Assembly (NCBI GenBank): GCA_013400975.1
Contig: WBMZ01000363.1
Location: 1 to 64,000, forward strand
Length of the DNA stretch: 64,000 nucleotides
Direction of reading: 5' to 3'
Source of the DNA: Atrichornis clamosus
Taxonomy: Eukaryota > Chordata > Aves > Passeriformes > Menuridae
Each line of letters starts with the position of its first letter. The first letter of the stretch is position 1. Positions 24,651 through 37,518 of this stretch are shown piece by piece. The position numbers and the translations under genes were made by a program. Under the pieces are notes generated by a model. It was not told the origin of the DNA. It did no database searches and saw nothing but the letters and a program-made list of their open reading frames with translations.

Positions 24651-27600
24651 GCCTAACCTCAGCTGGCCCTGTTGGACCAGGACACCTACATTACTCCACA
24701 TTTTTCTGATTTCTTTTAGGATGTGTTACCTATGTTGTTCTGTGATTACAGCTCTTTGGCCCTCCAAGCCACCTGTGTGATATTGCCCATCAGAGATCCC
24801 AAAGGCCTGGAAACCTCGTCTCTTCCAAACCCACCACCGTGTCCATCAGATGTGAAATGTTTGGCACAGACCTCTTTAGGCGCAGGTTATCATTAAAATC
24901 TCCCAAGAGCCTCAGCTTTTATCATTGTCAGAAAAAGGCTTTTTTGAGGGGGAACAGTGTGGGCTACAGAGCTAAAATCACCCGGGCAGTTTAAATTTGT
25001 GTACTTTTAAGAAAACTTGGCGATAAATTTTGACTCTCAGCAAGAAGCAATGTGTGTTAAACAGCATTGTTTGTGTTAATTTACTCTCTAAAGCCTTGTG
25101 CACTCACAGAGAGGGAAATATCCATGTTATCCAGGGCAGTACCAGCCTTTCGGACCTCCTTCCCCGCCTTTGCATTTAACACCTTTTTCCAGGGTCTGGC
25201 CACCAATTGCAGCTAATGCTGCGTAAGGCAGGATTGGGTTTGCTGTGCCCGTTTGGGATTTCCAGGTTTCTGGAAGGAGCAAGGCTGCTCCCAGCCTGAA
25301 GATGGCAATGGAGAGCTGCTGAACCAAGACCTGGGAAGGGCGCGCAGCTCTTCTGCTGTGGCTTTAGTGATCTGACTCTGGGTCTTCTAAATTGATGCCA
25401 AAATTATCCAGGAGTAGATGGTGTGGAGAAACCTCTCCCTGACTCCTAAAAGGTATTCTTTTTAATGGACATCCTTGCAGCATTGGGGGAATATTAACAG
25501 ATACAGCTAAAATATCAATAATAATGATAACAAATAGCTTATTTTACACTACAATCAAGTATCCCTAGACCTGTTGGTGGCAGGGACTATGTAGACACAG
25601 CAGCACGCTGGTCCTTGCCACAGGTTGTTTGTCATCTAAGGGAATCACCTCTCCTGCTTCCAGGTGTTTCAGTCCATTACCACTCACCATGGCAAATTTT
25701 GCCATTCACTTCCTGCAGGACCTTGGGAAAGTCGCGAGCATGGCTGTGCTTCCCTGCGGGAAGAAAAGCACTGGGGGATTTAGCAAAATGATGTCTGGCA
25801 AAGCCAACCTCCAAGAGAGGACACAGGGAAGTACAAGGGTCCAGAGTTTCTGCAAAGCTGCTCTGGCGTGGGGTGTTGCTGACCACAGCCCTTGCAGTGT
25901 TTGGGTGACAAGGGGTATTTCCACTGTAGCTGAGTGTAGTGGACTAGTGGCAATTTTGGAGGACAGAAACAGTGAAACTGCCTTTAACTTAAAAAATAGA
26001 GAAAAATACTTGCTTACATCAGTGACCCCTGAGGAGATGGAGTTTGACTTCTTTGGGGAATGAGACCATGAGAATAAACATCTTCTTAATGGAAAGGTGT
26101 ACTTTTACACCACTTAAAATTAGTCCCATAGCCTTACTGATATTTTTAGGAAAAAGCATCATTATCCTGCCTCCCCTTAGTGGAGACAGGCTCCTCAAAC
26201 TGATATCCACACTGCTCTGCTGTGTTTTGTCACACTGACAGGGGCTGTGACTGGAGGAGTTATCAGAGCACACACACAAGGTAACACCACTAGGACAAAG
26301 CATGTTGTTAAATGCTAATCAAACCCATGGCGGAAACAAATGGCTGAATCAGAATCTGCGGTTGTGCTACACCCCATCAGGAGCACTAATGAGGATAGTC
26401 AGTCAGGCAGATGGATGCTGGATTTGCTAAAGTGGTCCTTAACTTTGTGCCAGGGAGAAAGACGTTTTTCTGTTTCCTTGGTGCCTCCAACAATACTCCT
26501 GCTTTTCCGTGGATGGATCCTCTTCGTGTGAGTGACACAGGGTTAACACTGAAAAGCACTGGGGTCAAAAAGAGGTGAGAAGCTCTAGGTAATACTGGCT
26601 TTACCTCCACACCATCCATTTTCAGTCCTTTTTCTGCAGCACCTCCATGACACCAGCCACAAGCTCAACAGGAGTCAGAAAGGGATGCAACCAAGCTTTA
26701 CATTCGTAACAAAGTCCAAGTGAAAACCCACGAAACTACACGGAGAAACAAGTTGGGCAGGAGTCAGAATGTGGCTGGTGGAGATTAGGAGATATTTTCC
26801 AGGATCCTGTTGCCTCCTTACTGCTATGGTTGACCCCAGGCATATTTCTTCAAAGCATTTGGTGCTGCCCTGTGTCCAAAAGAGAGGAACGTCCCTGGAT
26901 GGAGGCTGTGGTGGCAACTCACTGGAGCCAGGACAGACCATGTCAAATTCAAATGATAGCATCCACAGAGCAGTCAGAAACGTTTTTTCTCTCAGGACAC
27001 TCAGTTGGTCCCATCACAAGAATGTAAAGTTTGCTGGTTTTCTACCCAACATAGAACTTCAGGGAAAGCAGGATTTTGGTAAGGATGAAGGGATGCTTTT
27101 TGCCTGAGTGCCTTAGTGCCATCTCCTGGGTAGAAGGGGAAATTCTCATTTTGTAAGTGGAACATGTGCTCCTAACACCCTTGGCTGTGCAGACTCAGTC
27201 TTCAGCAGCTGGGTGTGTGAGTGTGGCATCAGGATCCCACATCTGCCTCCTCCTGCTAAACTCCTAGAGGTGTCTTCCTTAGGGTTCATGATGGAGATGT
27301 CTGTTCAGGAAAAAGGACACTCTGGGTTCATCCCTCAATGACACCATGAGCTTTGAAGTAGCATTTTTAATTTTGTCTTTTCTATTTCCCAGCATGGAAG
27401 AAAAAATTGAACTCTAAATTCACTTCATGCATCCTTTATGGAAAAATTCAAAATTCTCATAGGTTAATCCAGTGGTGGCTTTCTCTACTTTGAGGCTTTC
27501 TAGATTTCTCCACAAATTATCTCATTGCACAGTAGAGGTGCAAAACCTCCTTCTTGAATAGCTTAATGAATTTCACAGTGCTGAAAGACAGGCTAAAATT

Positions 27601-28904
27601 AGTCTGTGGTCGTTCTGGTCACCACTACAGAGCATTTACTTCACCAAGGAATGACTGAACCCCCAAATGTGCTTGATGCTGCCTGCAGCTTGCATGGGAA
27701 CAGGCAGAAATCCCACCACTACAGGTTCCTTGGAAGACCACAGTGAAGAACTGGTGATTTGTGACAGAACAGGCACAAATTTTCGGAGGTGTTTGAACAA
27801 ATGCAATGAGAAGGTGAATTTAGTCCAGCAGAGTCACAGCACTGGTGGTTGGGATTTCAGTGCTGTGATGTGACATTTATACAAGAGAAGCCCCTGCAGT
27901 AACTGCTTGGGCACCTCCACGGCTCTGCAAACAGCTCTGCTCATGAATGCCACCCCTTCTTTAAAGGCTGCAATGACGTTAAAGGGCTGATCCTCAGCCC
28001 CATCCACTTTTCCTCCTGTTTTGAACAAAACTCTTCCCATGGCCACCACCCAACTCACAATTATGCAGTAAATCATTCAGCATATGCTTAATGTTAACAG
28101 AGCAAGAATTACTGATGCAAATCCACCACCTGCTGCAGCCAGGTCAGTCCTGCCCTTGGCTCAGCCGCCAGCCTGAGCAGAAATTAAAAGCAAAGGGAAA
28201 GAACTTGCCAATTTACACCTTCCACCAAACTATGATTTTTCTCAAGGTATAATGATCAAACAACTCTTTTTGAGTGGTATAATTTCAATGACACTTTCTT
28301 GGGCAAATGGTGGAGTTCAGAAGAGATGGAGAGAAAGAGAGAGGAGTGAAAGGTTTCTTGTGATGGCTTGGCAGTCCAGAACCAAAGCAACCGCGAACCA
28401 CTCCTCCCAATTTCCCTAAAATCAAGACTTTTGCTTTCCAACCAGCCTCAACTGGCCTCATTCCTGTTTCCATGCTATTCCTGTGTGGCAGCTCAGGTGC
28501 TGTGAGTGTCTGGGATCACGTCTGCTGGGCTTGAGTGTGGGACACGACCTTCACAGAAACTCACGAGCACTTAAAACTTCTCTGCCCTTATTTGAGCTTG
28601 CTTAAACAAAGAGAGTTTCTTTGGTTTGCTTAAAAGCAACATGAATCATCCAATAGAAAATGAAAGGGAATGTATTGCTGAGATGTGATGACTCCATTTA
28701 TGGTGTACAGCTCTGCCTGATGCTGCTGCAAGATAAAAGTGAGTTTGCAGCTCTAAATGACTACAGTAATAAATGACTACAGTTTTAAGTGACTGCTTGG
28801 GGATGACAAGCCCTCTGCATGCACCTGCCTGGCCTGTGCTCAGCTTCCAAATGCTTTGCCTCAGATCTCCTCCTTCTGGAAGGAAACACACAGCCTGCTG
28901 TCAG
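24651..28904. other. Intergenic, nothing recognised
   Basis: No splice-bounded open frame, RNA gene or clear transposon is visible. The longest frame (25629-26063, 144 codons) shows no motif, no low-complexity protein signature and no repeat origin I can identify, and is best taken as chance. Confidence 0.5.
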
Positions 28905-29170
28905 GATCCGAGGGAATGGCCTGAGCTTGTGTCAGGGGAGGTTTAGGTTGGATGTTAGGAAAAGGCTCTTCCCCCAGAGGGTGGTTGGGCACTGAACAGG
29001 CTCCCCAGGGCAGTGGTCGCAGCACCAAACCTGGCAGAGCTCCAGGAGTGTTTGGGCAATCTCTCAGGCACAGGGTGGGAGTGTTGGGGTGTCCTGTGCA
29101 GGGCCAGGTGTTGGATTGATGATCCTGATGGGTCCCTTCCAATTCAGTTTATTCTGTGGTTCTGTGATTC
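28905..29170 (+). mobile_element. CR1-family fragment, sense, diverged
   Basis: Recognisable CR1 landmarks occur in order: GGTTTAGGTTGGATGTTAGG, the CTCTTCCCCCAGAGGGTGGT segment, GGCTCCCCAGGGCAGTGGTC, and a tail GGGTCCCTTCCAATTCAG ending TTCTGTGATTC. The middle differs from the other copies here, suggesting a different CR1 subfamily. Confidence 0.85.
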
Positions 29171-32100
29171 AGCTGGCATGCTGCCTGATCCATCAGATAT
29201 AAACCATGCTGGTAAAGCTGTTAGAATTTTCCAATGATACTATTTTTTTTTTAATTACAAACAACATATTCTGTAATATGTTTTGATTCTGCCCATATTT
29301 TTCAGTTCTCCTTTGATGAAGTAAAAACAAAATGATTCAACCAAGGGCTGTGCTGACCCCTGTGTTTTATTTTCCTCTTAACTACCTGGTCACTGCCCCT
29401 TGAAAAATTGGCTTTTGTGTGGCCTGAGCCTTTCCTTTACGTTGCAGGTCATTCTTGGTGCAGTGGACACATCTCAGGTATTCCGGGATCATCTGGCCTT
29501 TGCAGACCTGAGCATTGCTGCTCTCCCAGCGAAGAGTGGTGATATCCAGCCAGGCCTATCCTCCTAAGGAGGAGCCAATCTTACATGGAACTAAGCCATA
29601 ATCTTATATATAATCTTATATGAAACATTTCCCTTTTTTTTAAAAACATTGTTAAATGGAAATATGCTATAATATTTGCAAATTCAGTCCTCATCCTTCC
29701 GTGGCCAGCTGGACACTTCCAGCTCTATGTGTTACTCAGCAGGAAAATTAGATGCCAGAGAAATATGAAAAATAAGTAGATTTTATTTCTCCATGGGGTA
29801 GATAACAAGGGAGAATGTTCCCATGGATGATGATAAATGGCTCCTAGGTGGGCTGCTGATAATGAGCCAATTAATTAAACAGGTCAGCAGGGCAAACAGT
29901 CCCATCAGAAAGCTCCTGCTCTAATCAACACAGGAGTCTTCCAGCCTGGAAGCTGCTCCTTCTCTGCCAACTGCTCCTGCTTTCCATCTTGGTTCACACT
30001 AAGAGAGTTCACTGTATTTATCCAAGGAATGTGCATATAAAACACATAAATAATTACAGAAAGTGAAAACAGGCACTTCAGTGTTTTATTTCAATCAGAA
30101 TGCTTCAAGTGTCACATTGAAGGGCAGATACAGGCTGTGATGTGCCACCTCTGCAGTCACCTACGCTCTTTCCAACTCAGCTGTGACATATTCTGGCAAA
30201 AAGCTGCTTTGCCTGGAGGGCCAGATCAGGCACATTGCACCACACGTGGCAGAGGGGCTCCCAAAATCCCATTGCATTTCTCGCTGCGCTGTGATCACCC
30301 TTGGGTGTTCCTGCAGGGACTGGGGGGGTCACATACCCTGGAAACTTCATCCAAAGGCTATTCAGTTCCCTGGAAAATTTTCCACTTGTTTCAAGAGGCT
30401 TAGACTTTGTAGAAAATAAACAAGAAAAATTTTTTTAAGTAAATGTAAAAAAAATCAGCGAGAGGAGCCCCCTGATGTGACTCTTTGCAGTCCCACAGCT
30501 GAAAGTGCTCACTTTCCCCATTGCCTTCCCTGCACTCTTTCCTGCAGTAGTCACGGCTCCCTGCACCAAAATCAATAAACTCAATTTTGCTGCTACAAAC
30601 ACCAGCCTGCAGCCTTCAACTGTGCCTTACACTGGCTTTGCAAGAAGCTGGTGCTGAGTTAGGCTTGTTTACCTGATCATGCTGCATGGACTGGTGCTGG
30701 GCACCAGGTGTGACGGGGCAGTGAAGATGTAGAAACAGAGCTCTCAAAAATTGGGGCACTGGCTCAAAACAGAGCCCAGAACCTGTGAGGGTGTTGGAGA
30801 AGTACAACATTGACAGCTGGGAAAAATTGCTTCAAAATTCACAAAGAAATCAAGAAGTGGTGCAAACAAGAAGGAAATAGTGGGGCAGCAGCTGATGTGC
30901 TTGGGGAATTAGAGGCCCTCTGGGTCTGTATCCTGCACGTTGAAACCCAGCCAGGGCACAGAAAAGGAGTGGTGGGTGCCCAGCAGACACGTTGCTTGTA
31001 CCATTCTCCTGTTGTCTAACACAAAACAAAAGGGTTTTTACTTCAAATGGAACTGTGCAGCCAGCTCTGATGCTTTGGTTTTTCATACAATTCTTTCTGA
31101 TCCCAATACCGTGGTTGCAGGAAAAACATCCAAGCAACATTTCAGCAATTCTGGGAAGCCATCTGACTCCGGTCCTCTCTGGAGGCCACACTGGTGAGAC
31201 AGGGAGGAGGAAGAGGCTGTAAGGCCGTTCGTGCCGTGGCTCTGTGGGATGGAGAAAAACTTGGAGAAGCCCAGGTAGAAGGCAATGACTGTGGGGTGTG
31301 GGAACCAGCCCAACCTGGTTGGGAGGGGGGTGTGGGGTGTGGGTGAGTGCAAGGATGGGGAGTCTGGTGGTTTGAGGAGAAAGTTGCTACAGGTTAAAAG
31401 AGGTGTGGGAACAGTATTTGAACTGGAATCAGGCCTTTTACTGGCACATTTCTAGCTTTTAAAGAAGAGGACAGGAAAACAGAGTAATTGGAGAAAGGAT
31501 GATACTTGGTCTTTTAGAAAATTATAACCCTCTTTTTCCGTTCATTTTTGATTACCTACCTTTCCAAGGACAGAGTCAGCTGTTCCTTCAGTCAGCATCA
31601 TCCTAACCATGCTAGCATGTGGTGTTTGGTGAAATCCACTTGAATTTTTAAATGGTTTTGTGACCGAAACAGTTTTTCTTCCTGAATGAACACTGCCTTG
31701 AACGAGACCCTCTCTGCCCCCTAAATTTCACCACTGGGAAGGAAAGGAAAAGTTCCTGAGTGTGAGTCCCAGACTCCCAGGCCTGCAGCTGCCGGGGAAG
31801 AACAGACAGAATGGATTTGGGATGCTCCTGGGGATGGGACTTGCACGACAGGACAGAAATCTCAGAGGCTGGAGATGAAACTCTCCCGCTGAGTCACGCC
31901 AGCTCTGCAATGCAGGTGCTTTCCTGTCACTCTATTCCTCACTGTTCTGACCACTCTTCTAGGGATGACCAATGTCTGAGTCAGCCCTCATAAAGCTGCT
32001 CCTGGATTCACATTTTCCACGGTTACTGCACATCCTGTAATAGAGGTTTTCCTATTCAAACACTGTTTGTTGGGGGTTTTTTTCCCTCAGAGAAGGCAGC

Positions 32101-32247
32101 AACCCACCCCTTCATCCCTTGATCACTCAAAATCTTGACCAATATGAATAATCAATAGCCTTGTCTCGGGGGCAGAATTGAAAGCTGTTTTTTCGTGGGG
32201 GCATGTGTTTTGGTTTGTGTTGGGTTTTTTTGTTTGGGTTTAAAATT

Positions 32248-32278
32248 TTATTTATTTATATATTTATTTATATTATTG
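32248..32278. repeat. TTTA-rich low-complexity tract
   Basis: A run of TTTATTTATATATTTATTTA-type sequence. A simple repeat. Confidence 0.8.
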
Positions 32279-32538
32279 TTCCACATTTAAGCAGACCATG
32301 GATAATGGGTTTAAAAGGAGTCCTGAAGGCACTTCAGGATGCTAAACGAGAGGGCCAGGGAAATCAGCTGGAGCCCTGTAATGTGGTGGCCCACATAACT
32401 GAATTCATGGCTTAGCCCAAGACTCACCAAGACAAAGCTGCTGCAGAGGATTAGCAACAATTCATGTGGGTGAAAGTCAGTTCTGGCTGCCCAGCCTTGT
32501 GGCCAGGGTTTGGTCTTGATCATTTTTTGTTTAGCCCT

Positions 32539-32575
32539 GTGTGTGTGTGTGTGCATGGATGTGCATGTGTGTGTC
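32539..32575 (+). repeat. (GT)n microsatellite, interrupted
   Basis: An uninterrupted run of about eight GT dinucleotides, followed by interrupted GTGCATG and a second GT run. Confidence 0.85.
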
Positions 32576-33877
32576 TCAGCCTGATTACAGGGACAACACT
32601 GTGTTTGCAGGAAAAACAGCATTCCAGATATCCAGCATCCCAAGTGTCCAAATTACAGCTCCTCCTAATCAATCCCTTGTGCTTCATACCAGACCTCCTG
32701 CACCCGGTCGCCATCTGCCATTCATCTATCACAAATCATTCATTAACACAAATCTTTTAACACCCAGACAAGCCCCAGGAAACAGTCTGCTTTGGGGGTT
32801 CAAGTTTTAATAGCTGGAATCTTCTGGCAGCACACCTTGCTCTGTACAACACGCCTTGCTGTGAGCCAACCTTTGCTCATTTTGTGATGCTCTGCAGACA
32901 TTTATTCAGAGATATTTGACAATGATAAAAACTCATCTCTTCCAGCCTGCGTTGTGTGCCGTCATCATGGAGCTTTTCTGGCAGCAAAGACTGCAGAAAG
33001 CTGAAAAAGGATGACCACAGGCATGACACAGCATGGGATTGAGCGTATTTAACTGCTGGATTTCCAAATGGTGAGTGGTGATATCCATTAATGCCGGAAG
33101 CACCCCAGCAGTGCCCGGCACCTCCAGGTCAGCAGTAATTGCACGGCCAGGCTGTGACGACTAACAGCACTTTTCTTGTGAGGAAAGCTCAGAGATTTAA
33201 CCAGCTGAATATAAATCTCCATTGGCAACTCGTGAAATCTGCGTTTTCCCTCCCATCCTGTGTCCAGGGATACAGCACCCAGGCGCTGCGGAAGGCTCTC
33301 ACAGGTCACTGCACACTCTGCAGTTACAAGGCACTTTCTTCAGTCAGTCCCTTTATTGTGCCAAGGGCAAGATGAAGCTTCAGCTTTTCATGTTGTGAAT
33401 AAAATATTAAATTCAATGGGTTTTGGGTTGTTTTGTGAGGCTGCCATATGTCGGTGGTTTTGTCTAATGCTGAGTTGGGAACTTCAGTGCAGCACAGACA
33501 ACTCTATTCTCAGGCTTTTTCTGACCTTCAGACCAATTTTTCACTTGCTCCCAGGTGTGGACCATTGATGGCCACCAGCACAGCTCTGTTTCACTGCTGG
33601 GGGGATTTTGCCTCCTCAGATTTGTATTGCACAGTTGATATAATTTGTCACAGCAGCAGCAGCTCAGCAGCTGGAGTCTCTTGGGACACGGTGCGAGAAC
33701 CAGGATGGCCAGAGACCTCACTGGGGACTTTGGCTCACATCAGGAGCTTCAAGAACAGCTTCAGGACAGGTGAGAGCACTGTAGGGAGGTTTAAATCCTT
33801 GATGCATCCCTACTCAGACCCGTGGCTTGCTTCCTCTAGGTATTTCCAAGCTGCAGCAGATGCCTCAGCCATTGCAT

Positions 33878-33902
33878 ATAGATATATATGTATATATATA
33901 TA
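33878..33902. repeat. (TA)n microsatellite
   Basis: An alternating TA tract with a few G interruptions, in noncoding sequence. Confidence 0.85.
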
Positions 33903-36900
33903 AGGATGTGCCATATACAGCACGTGTATGCCTCAGGCAGACCCTAAATGCCACAGAGGAATGGGGCAGAAAGCTGTAGGTCAGCTCTGCTGTGCAGTTA
34001 CCTGTTGTTTTAATGAACAGCTCTCTGAGTGCCTACTTTGGCAGTTTCCTCCCCTGTGTTTGTTCATCCCTGGCTGACCACGCCTGGCAGGCACTGTCAG
34101 ATGGATTTGCTGAAGGATTCCTGCAGTCAAAAAAACCCCAAAAGAATCAAAACTTTTTTTTTTCATTGAAAATGTGTTTTCTGAATATGGGTCGCTTCTC
34201 AAAATGTTCCAGTGACTTAGAGGTCACTGGCCTTGCCATAAAAAGATTTAAGTACTCAAATCCAAATTATTGCTTTGAGAGCTGCTCCTAGGCAGCACTG
34301 GAAATCTGAGTGTTCCCTGTGGTTTTGATAGGAAGGGTTTTTAGGGAGTTGATCATCTGACAAAGAGGATTCTGACAGTTCTTCAGGAGTGATCTAAGAC
34401 CATCTGTAATTCACATTTGGGACCAATGACCTTTCAAACAGGACCTGGCCTTGAGCACCTGCTGAGAAGGCAGAGGCTGGGAACCAGGTTGGGATGGGCC
34501 CTCGTGCTCCTCTTCACACTGAGTTCCCACCACTCTCCAGGGCTGGCAGGGACTGCTGGGACCAGAGCCTGCAAAGCACTGGGAAATTGCTGAGTGTGGC
34601 TGCAAGGTGCCCTTTGGGAAAGGTGTTCAGAAATGCCCGGAGCATCCACCTTACAACACCATGATCCTCTTCTAGGCACTTTCTGCCTGGATTTGGTGGC
34701 TTCAAAGCCACCATAATGCAAAGGGAGAACTGGGCAGGTTGGAAATGTGGTCCAGAATCAGTGGGAAGAGGGAACAGCTGAACAGCTCCATGGGGAGATG
34801 CTGAGCCCAGCTCTTCCCTAGGAAATCAGGCAACTCCCCACATTTTCATAGGCAAGAAGAAATGTCTTCTGCTGTTAATGACCTGTACCACGTAGCTCAG
34901 CCAGGGCTGACTCCTGACACTGGGATCTGGTGGTGAGGGCCATGTCTGGGAGGAGAGGACACTTGGACAGTTGTGGAAGAGCATCTGAAAAGTGAACTCA
35001 AACAGAGTTTGCTCACCAGAAGTCATTTCCGCCTGCTATCAGATGAAAAAATTGAAACATATCTTCTCAGTTTAGAAGTAAAAATTTTGTTTGGGTTTCC
35101 TATTTCCTAGTGTTCTTGCCAACTTCAAAAAGGTACCAATGGGTCGCCAGTTAAAGAGATAAAGGATGGTGAATATTAGGAAACTAAATCTTTAAAAAGC
35201 AAACAGGCTTTTTTTTGCTTAAAGACAGAGCTGGAATGGTAAATTTAAAACCCAAGCACTAAGTTGAAACAGGCTATTCTTCATGTGTCAGAGTTTGAAA
35301 TGAAAAATACAGATTGCCTCTCGTCACCGTTTTTTTATTCCACATTTATCCTTGATAGGGATGAGGGTGAATCACAGGCAGAGGGTGTCACTTGGGAAGT
35401 GTGACATCGTCACTGGTAACCTACGAGTTACACGCGGAGAATTGCTGCTTGTTTAATCTTAGACTCAAAGCCAATCAATACATTTTCTAGGTTGATGGGA
35501 GCTCACAGGCTCTCCTGGGTCCCTTGGGGACAGGTTTTGGGTGAGCATTGCCTCTGCTGCTAATTTCCCACCTCTGAGGACCTACTTCTACCTCTGCAGT
35601 AACATCTTTTCATTACTTTTTGTTACGCCACAACCCAGCAAAGAGGTGCTGCCAGGTACCTCCAGCTGAGGAATTTAGAAAATCTTCAAAACCAGATATT
35701 TTTCTTCTTTGCAAAGATATGAGCCCTGAATTTCCCCTTAATTCTTTTCCTATAGTTTTGGCCTTACAGAAAAGCAATTTCACCTGAGATTATTGTATCT
35801 TTATAAAATATTCCTGTCTTGACTTTAGAGATCGTTGTTTTTCACTGTACAGGATTTGTTTTTCAATCAAACTTAAAATATTATTTGCCTTTTTGTGGGA
35901 TTTTTCATTTTCTAACAAAATACATCAGCAGCCCTACGTGCAATCAAGTTTATGAAGATTCCAAATAAATTTCTCTATCCCCGATAACAAGCATGAGAAA
36001 CTGGATTTCAGACTCATCCTCCTAACAGGAATGTTTTCTGTATCCTGCTGTGGAATGGGATTTTTGTGGGTTTTGGGTAAGCACAAAGAAATAAGCAGGC
36101 TGAAGTGTTTTGTTTTAAATCAACATCATCAGTCACCTCCTCTAGACACCAAATATCCAAGTCCCCTCCCAAGACATTGCACAGAGGAGACTCTATAACA
36201 GTTTATTTTATCATATCTTTATTTGTTGGCTCTCTCCAGGCATTTTTTGCCAGTCTCATCGCAGTTTTTAAGGCCAGTTTGTTTAAGACATGGATTATCA
36301 TTCAAGTGGCAGCGGATGCTGGCGCAGATCAATTACTGCAGCCGCTCTCACTTTAACAGAATTGCAGACATTGGCCTTGCAACCCACAGAGGCACGATGC
36401 CCACAGATGAAATGCTGCTTATTTTTAAAATGACAGCATTTCTATCAGAGGAACCTGGGGAATATACATAAATCAGCACATTGGGAAAAAGAAATAGAGT
36501 TGCGAGGTTCTGCTCCGAGAGCTTCAATTTTGTGAGTCATGCAATTCACAAATGAAGGTTAAAAATGTTCTTGGGCTTTAACTTGTTGTAGCACATGGCC
36601 TGCCAAATTCTGTTGGTTGCTGTGTCTCTTAAAAGAAAAAAAAAAAGGAGAAATTTAATATGCAAGATTCTCCTCTTAATGCATTTTAATTAAAAACTTA
36701 ATTGGTTTAAGCTAAGTGTTTCTGAACTCTGGTAAAGTAAATGAATATTTTAAAGCTCCCTTGGGGCCATCATGACAAGCACTAGCCAGAAAAATAAGAT
36801 TTTCTTTTACCAAAAAATAAAGGCTTTTAATACAACACGAGGTAGCACCAACAGCCAAAAGTCTGAACTGGGCAGTGCTGAGGAACCTGATATTGCATGG

Positions 36901-37270
36901 GGTTTTTTTCTGGTCAGAAACTCTGTTTTGTTTTCTGTTCCCCAACAACTGTTTTAATGTTTTGTTTGGGGGTTTTCCAGGGGGAGATGGGTAGTTGGTG
37001 TTGGGCGGTGTTCTATGTAACATTTTTTATTTTATTTAATGGAGTAGCATTTCCCAAGCATCCCAAGCATTTTCTTTGCTGGAAAGCACTAAAATTGCTC
37101 TAATCAGAGCAGCCTTTTGGGACATCCTGGGTGTTCATTAAAAAAGGAACAACATACAGTACTCTCCATTAATATTCTGTGCAACATGAACTATATTTAA
37201 AAAAAAAGGAAAAAATCAAATAACCAGGAAAAACATATTCATGTGCATCTTCAATAATCTGCATAAAATC

Positions 37271-37317
37271 TGATGACTCAATATAAGATTTGATGACTCA
37301 ATATAAGATCTGATAAC
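37271..37317 (+). repeat. About 19-bp tandem duplication (GATGACTCAATATAAGAT)
   Basis: Two near-perfect copies and a partial third are adjacent. Each full copy contains TGACTCA, the consensus AP-1 site, so the duplication doubles a potential AP-1 element. Whether it binds anything is unknown. Confidence 0.8.
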
Positions 37318-37364
37318 CCATCAAAAGGGCCTGTTCCTCAGGATGAACCTTTTTATTTTCAGAA

Positions 37365-37518
37365 TTGTGGCTGCCCCATCCCTGGAAGTGTCCAAGGCCA
37401 GGTTGGATGGGGTTTGGAGCAACTTGGGATCGTGGAAGGTGTCCCTGCCCAGGGCAGGGGCTTGGAACTGGATGATGTTTAAGGTCCCTTCCAACCCAGA
37501 CCATGCTATGATTCCATG
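37365..37518 (+). mobile_element. CR1 3' fragment, sense
   Basis: About 150 bases with GGCTGCCCCATCCCTGGAAG, GGCCAGGTTGGATGGGG, CCCTGCCCAGGGCAGGGG and the end TTCCAACCCAGACCATGCTA followed by TGATTCCATG. Well preserved. Confidence 0.94.

Larger units (their letters stand above)
29171..37364. other. Intergenic, unique sequence with simple repeats
   Basis: No coding exon is supported. There are AT-rich stretches (32248-32278, 33878-33902), a GT-rich microsatellite (about 32539-32575) and a short tandem duplication (37271-37317). The segment at about 36,220-36,480 is noncoding but has a complexity and composition that could suit a conserved element (guess). Confidence 0.45.

Noticed and set aside
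25629..26063. 144-codon + strand open frame in the intergenic region
   Set aside because: No domain, signal peptide or convincing splice borders, and length within chance expectation for 64 kb in six frames.
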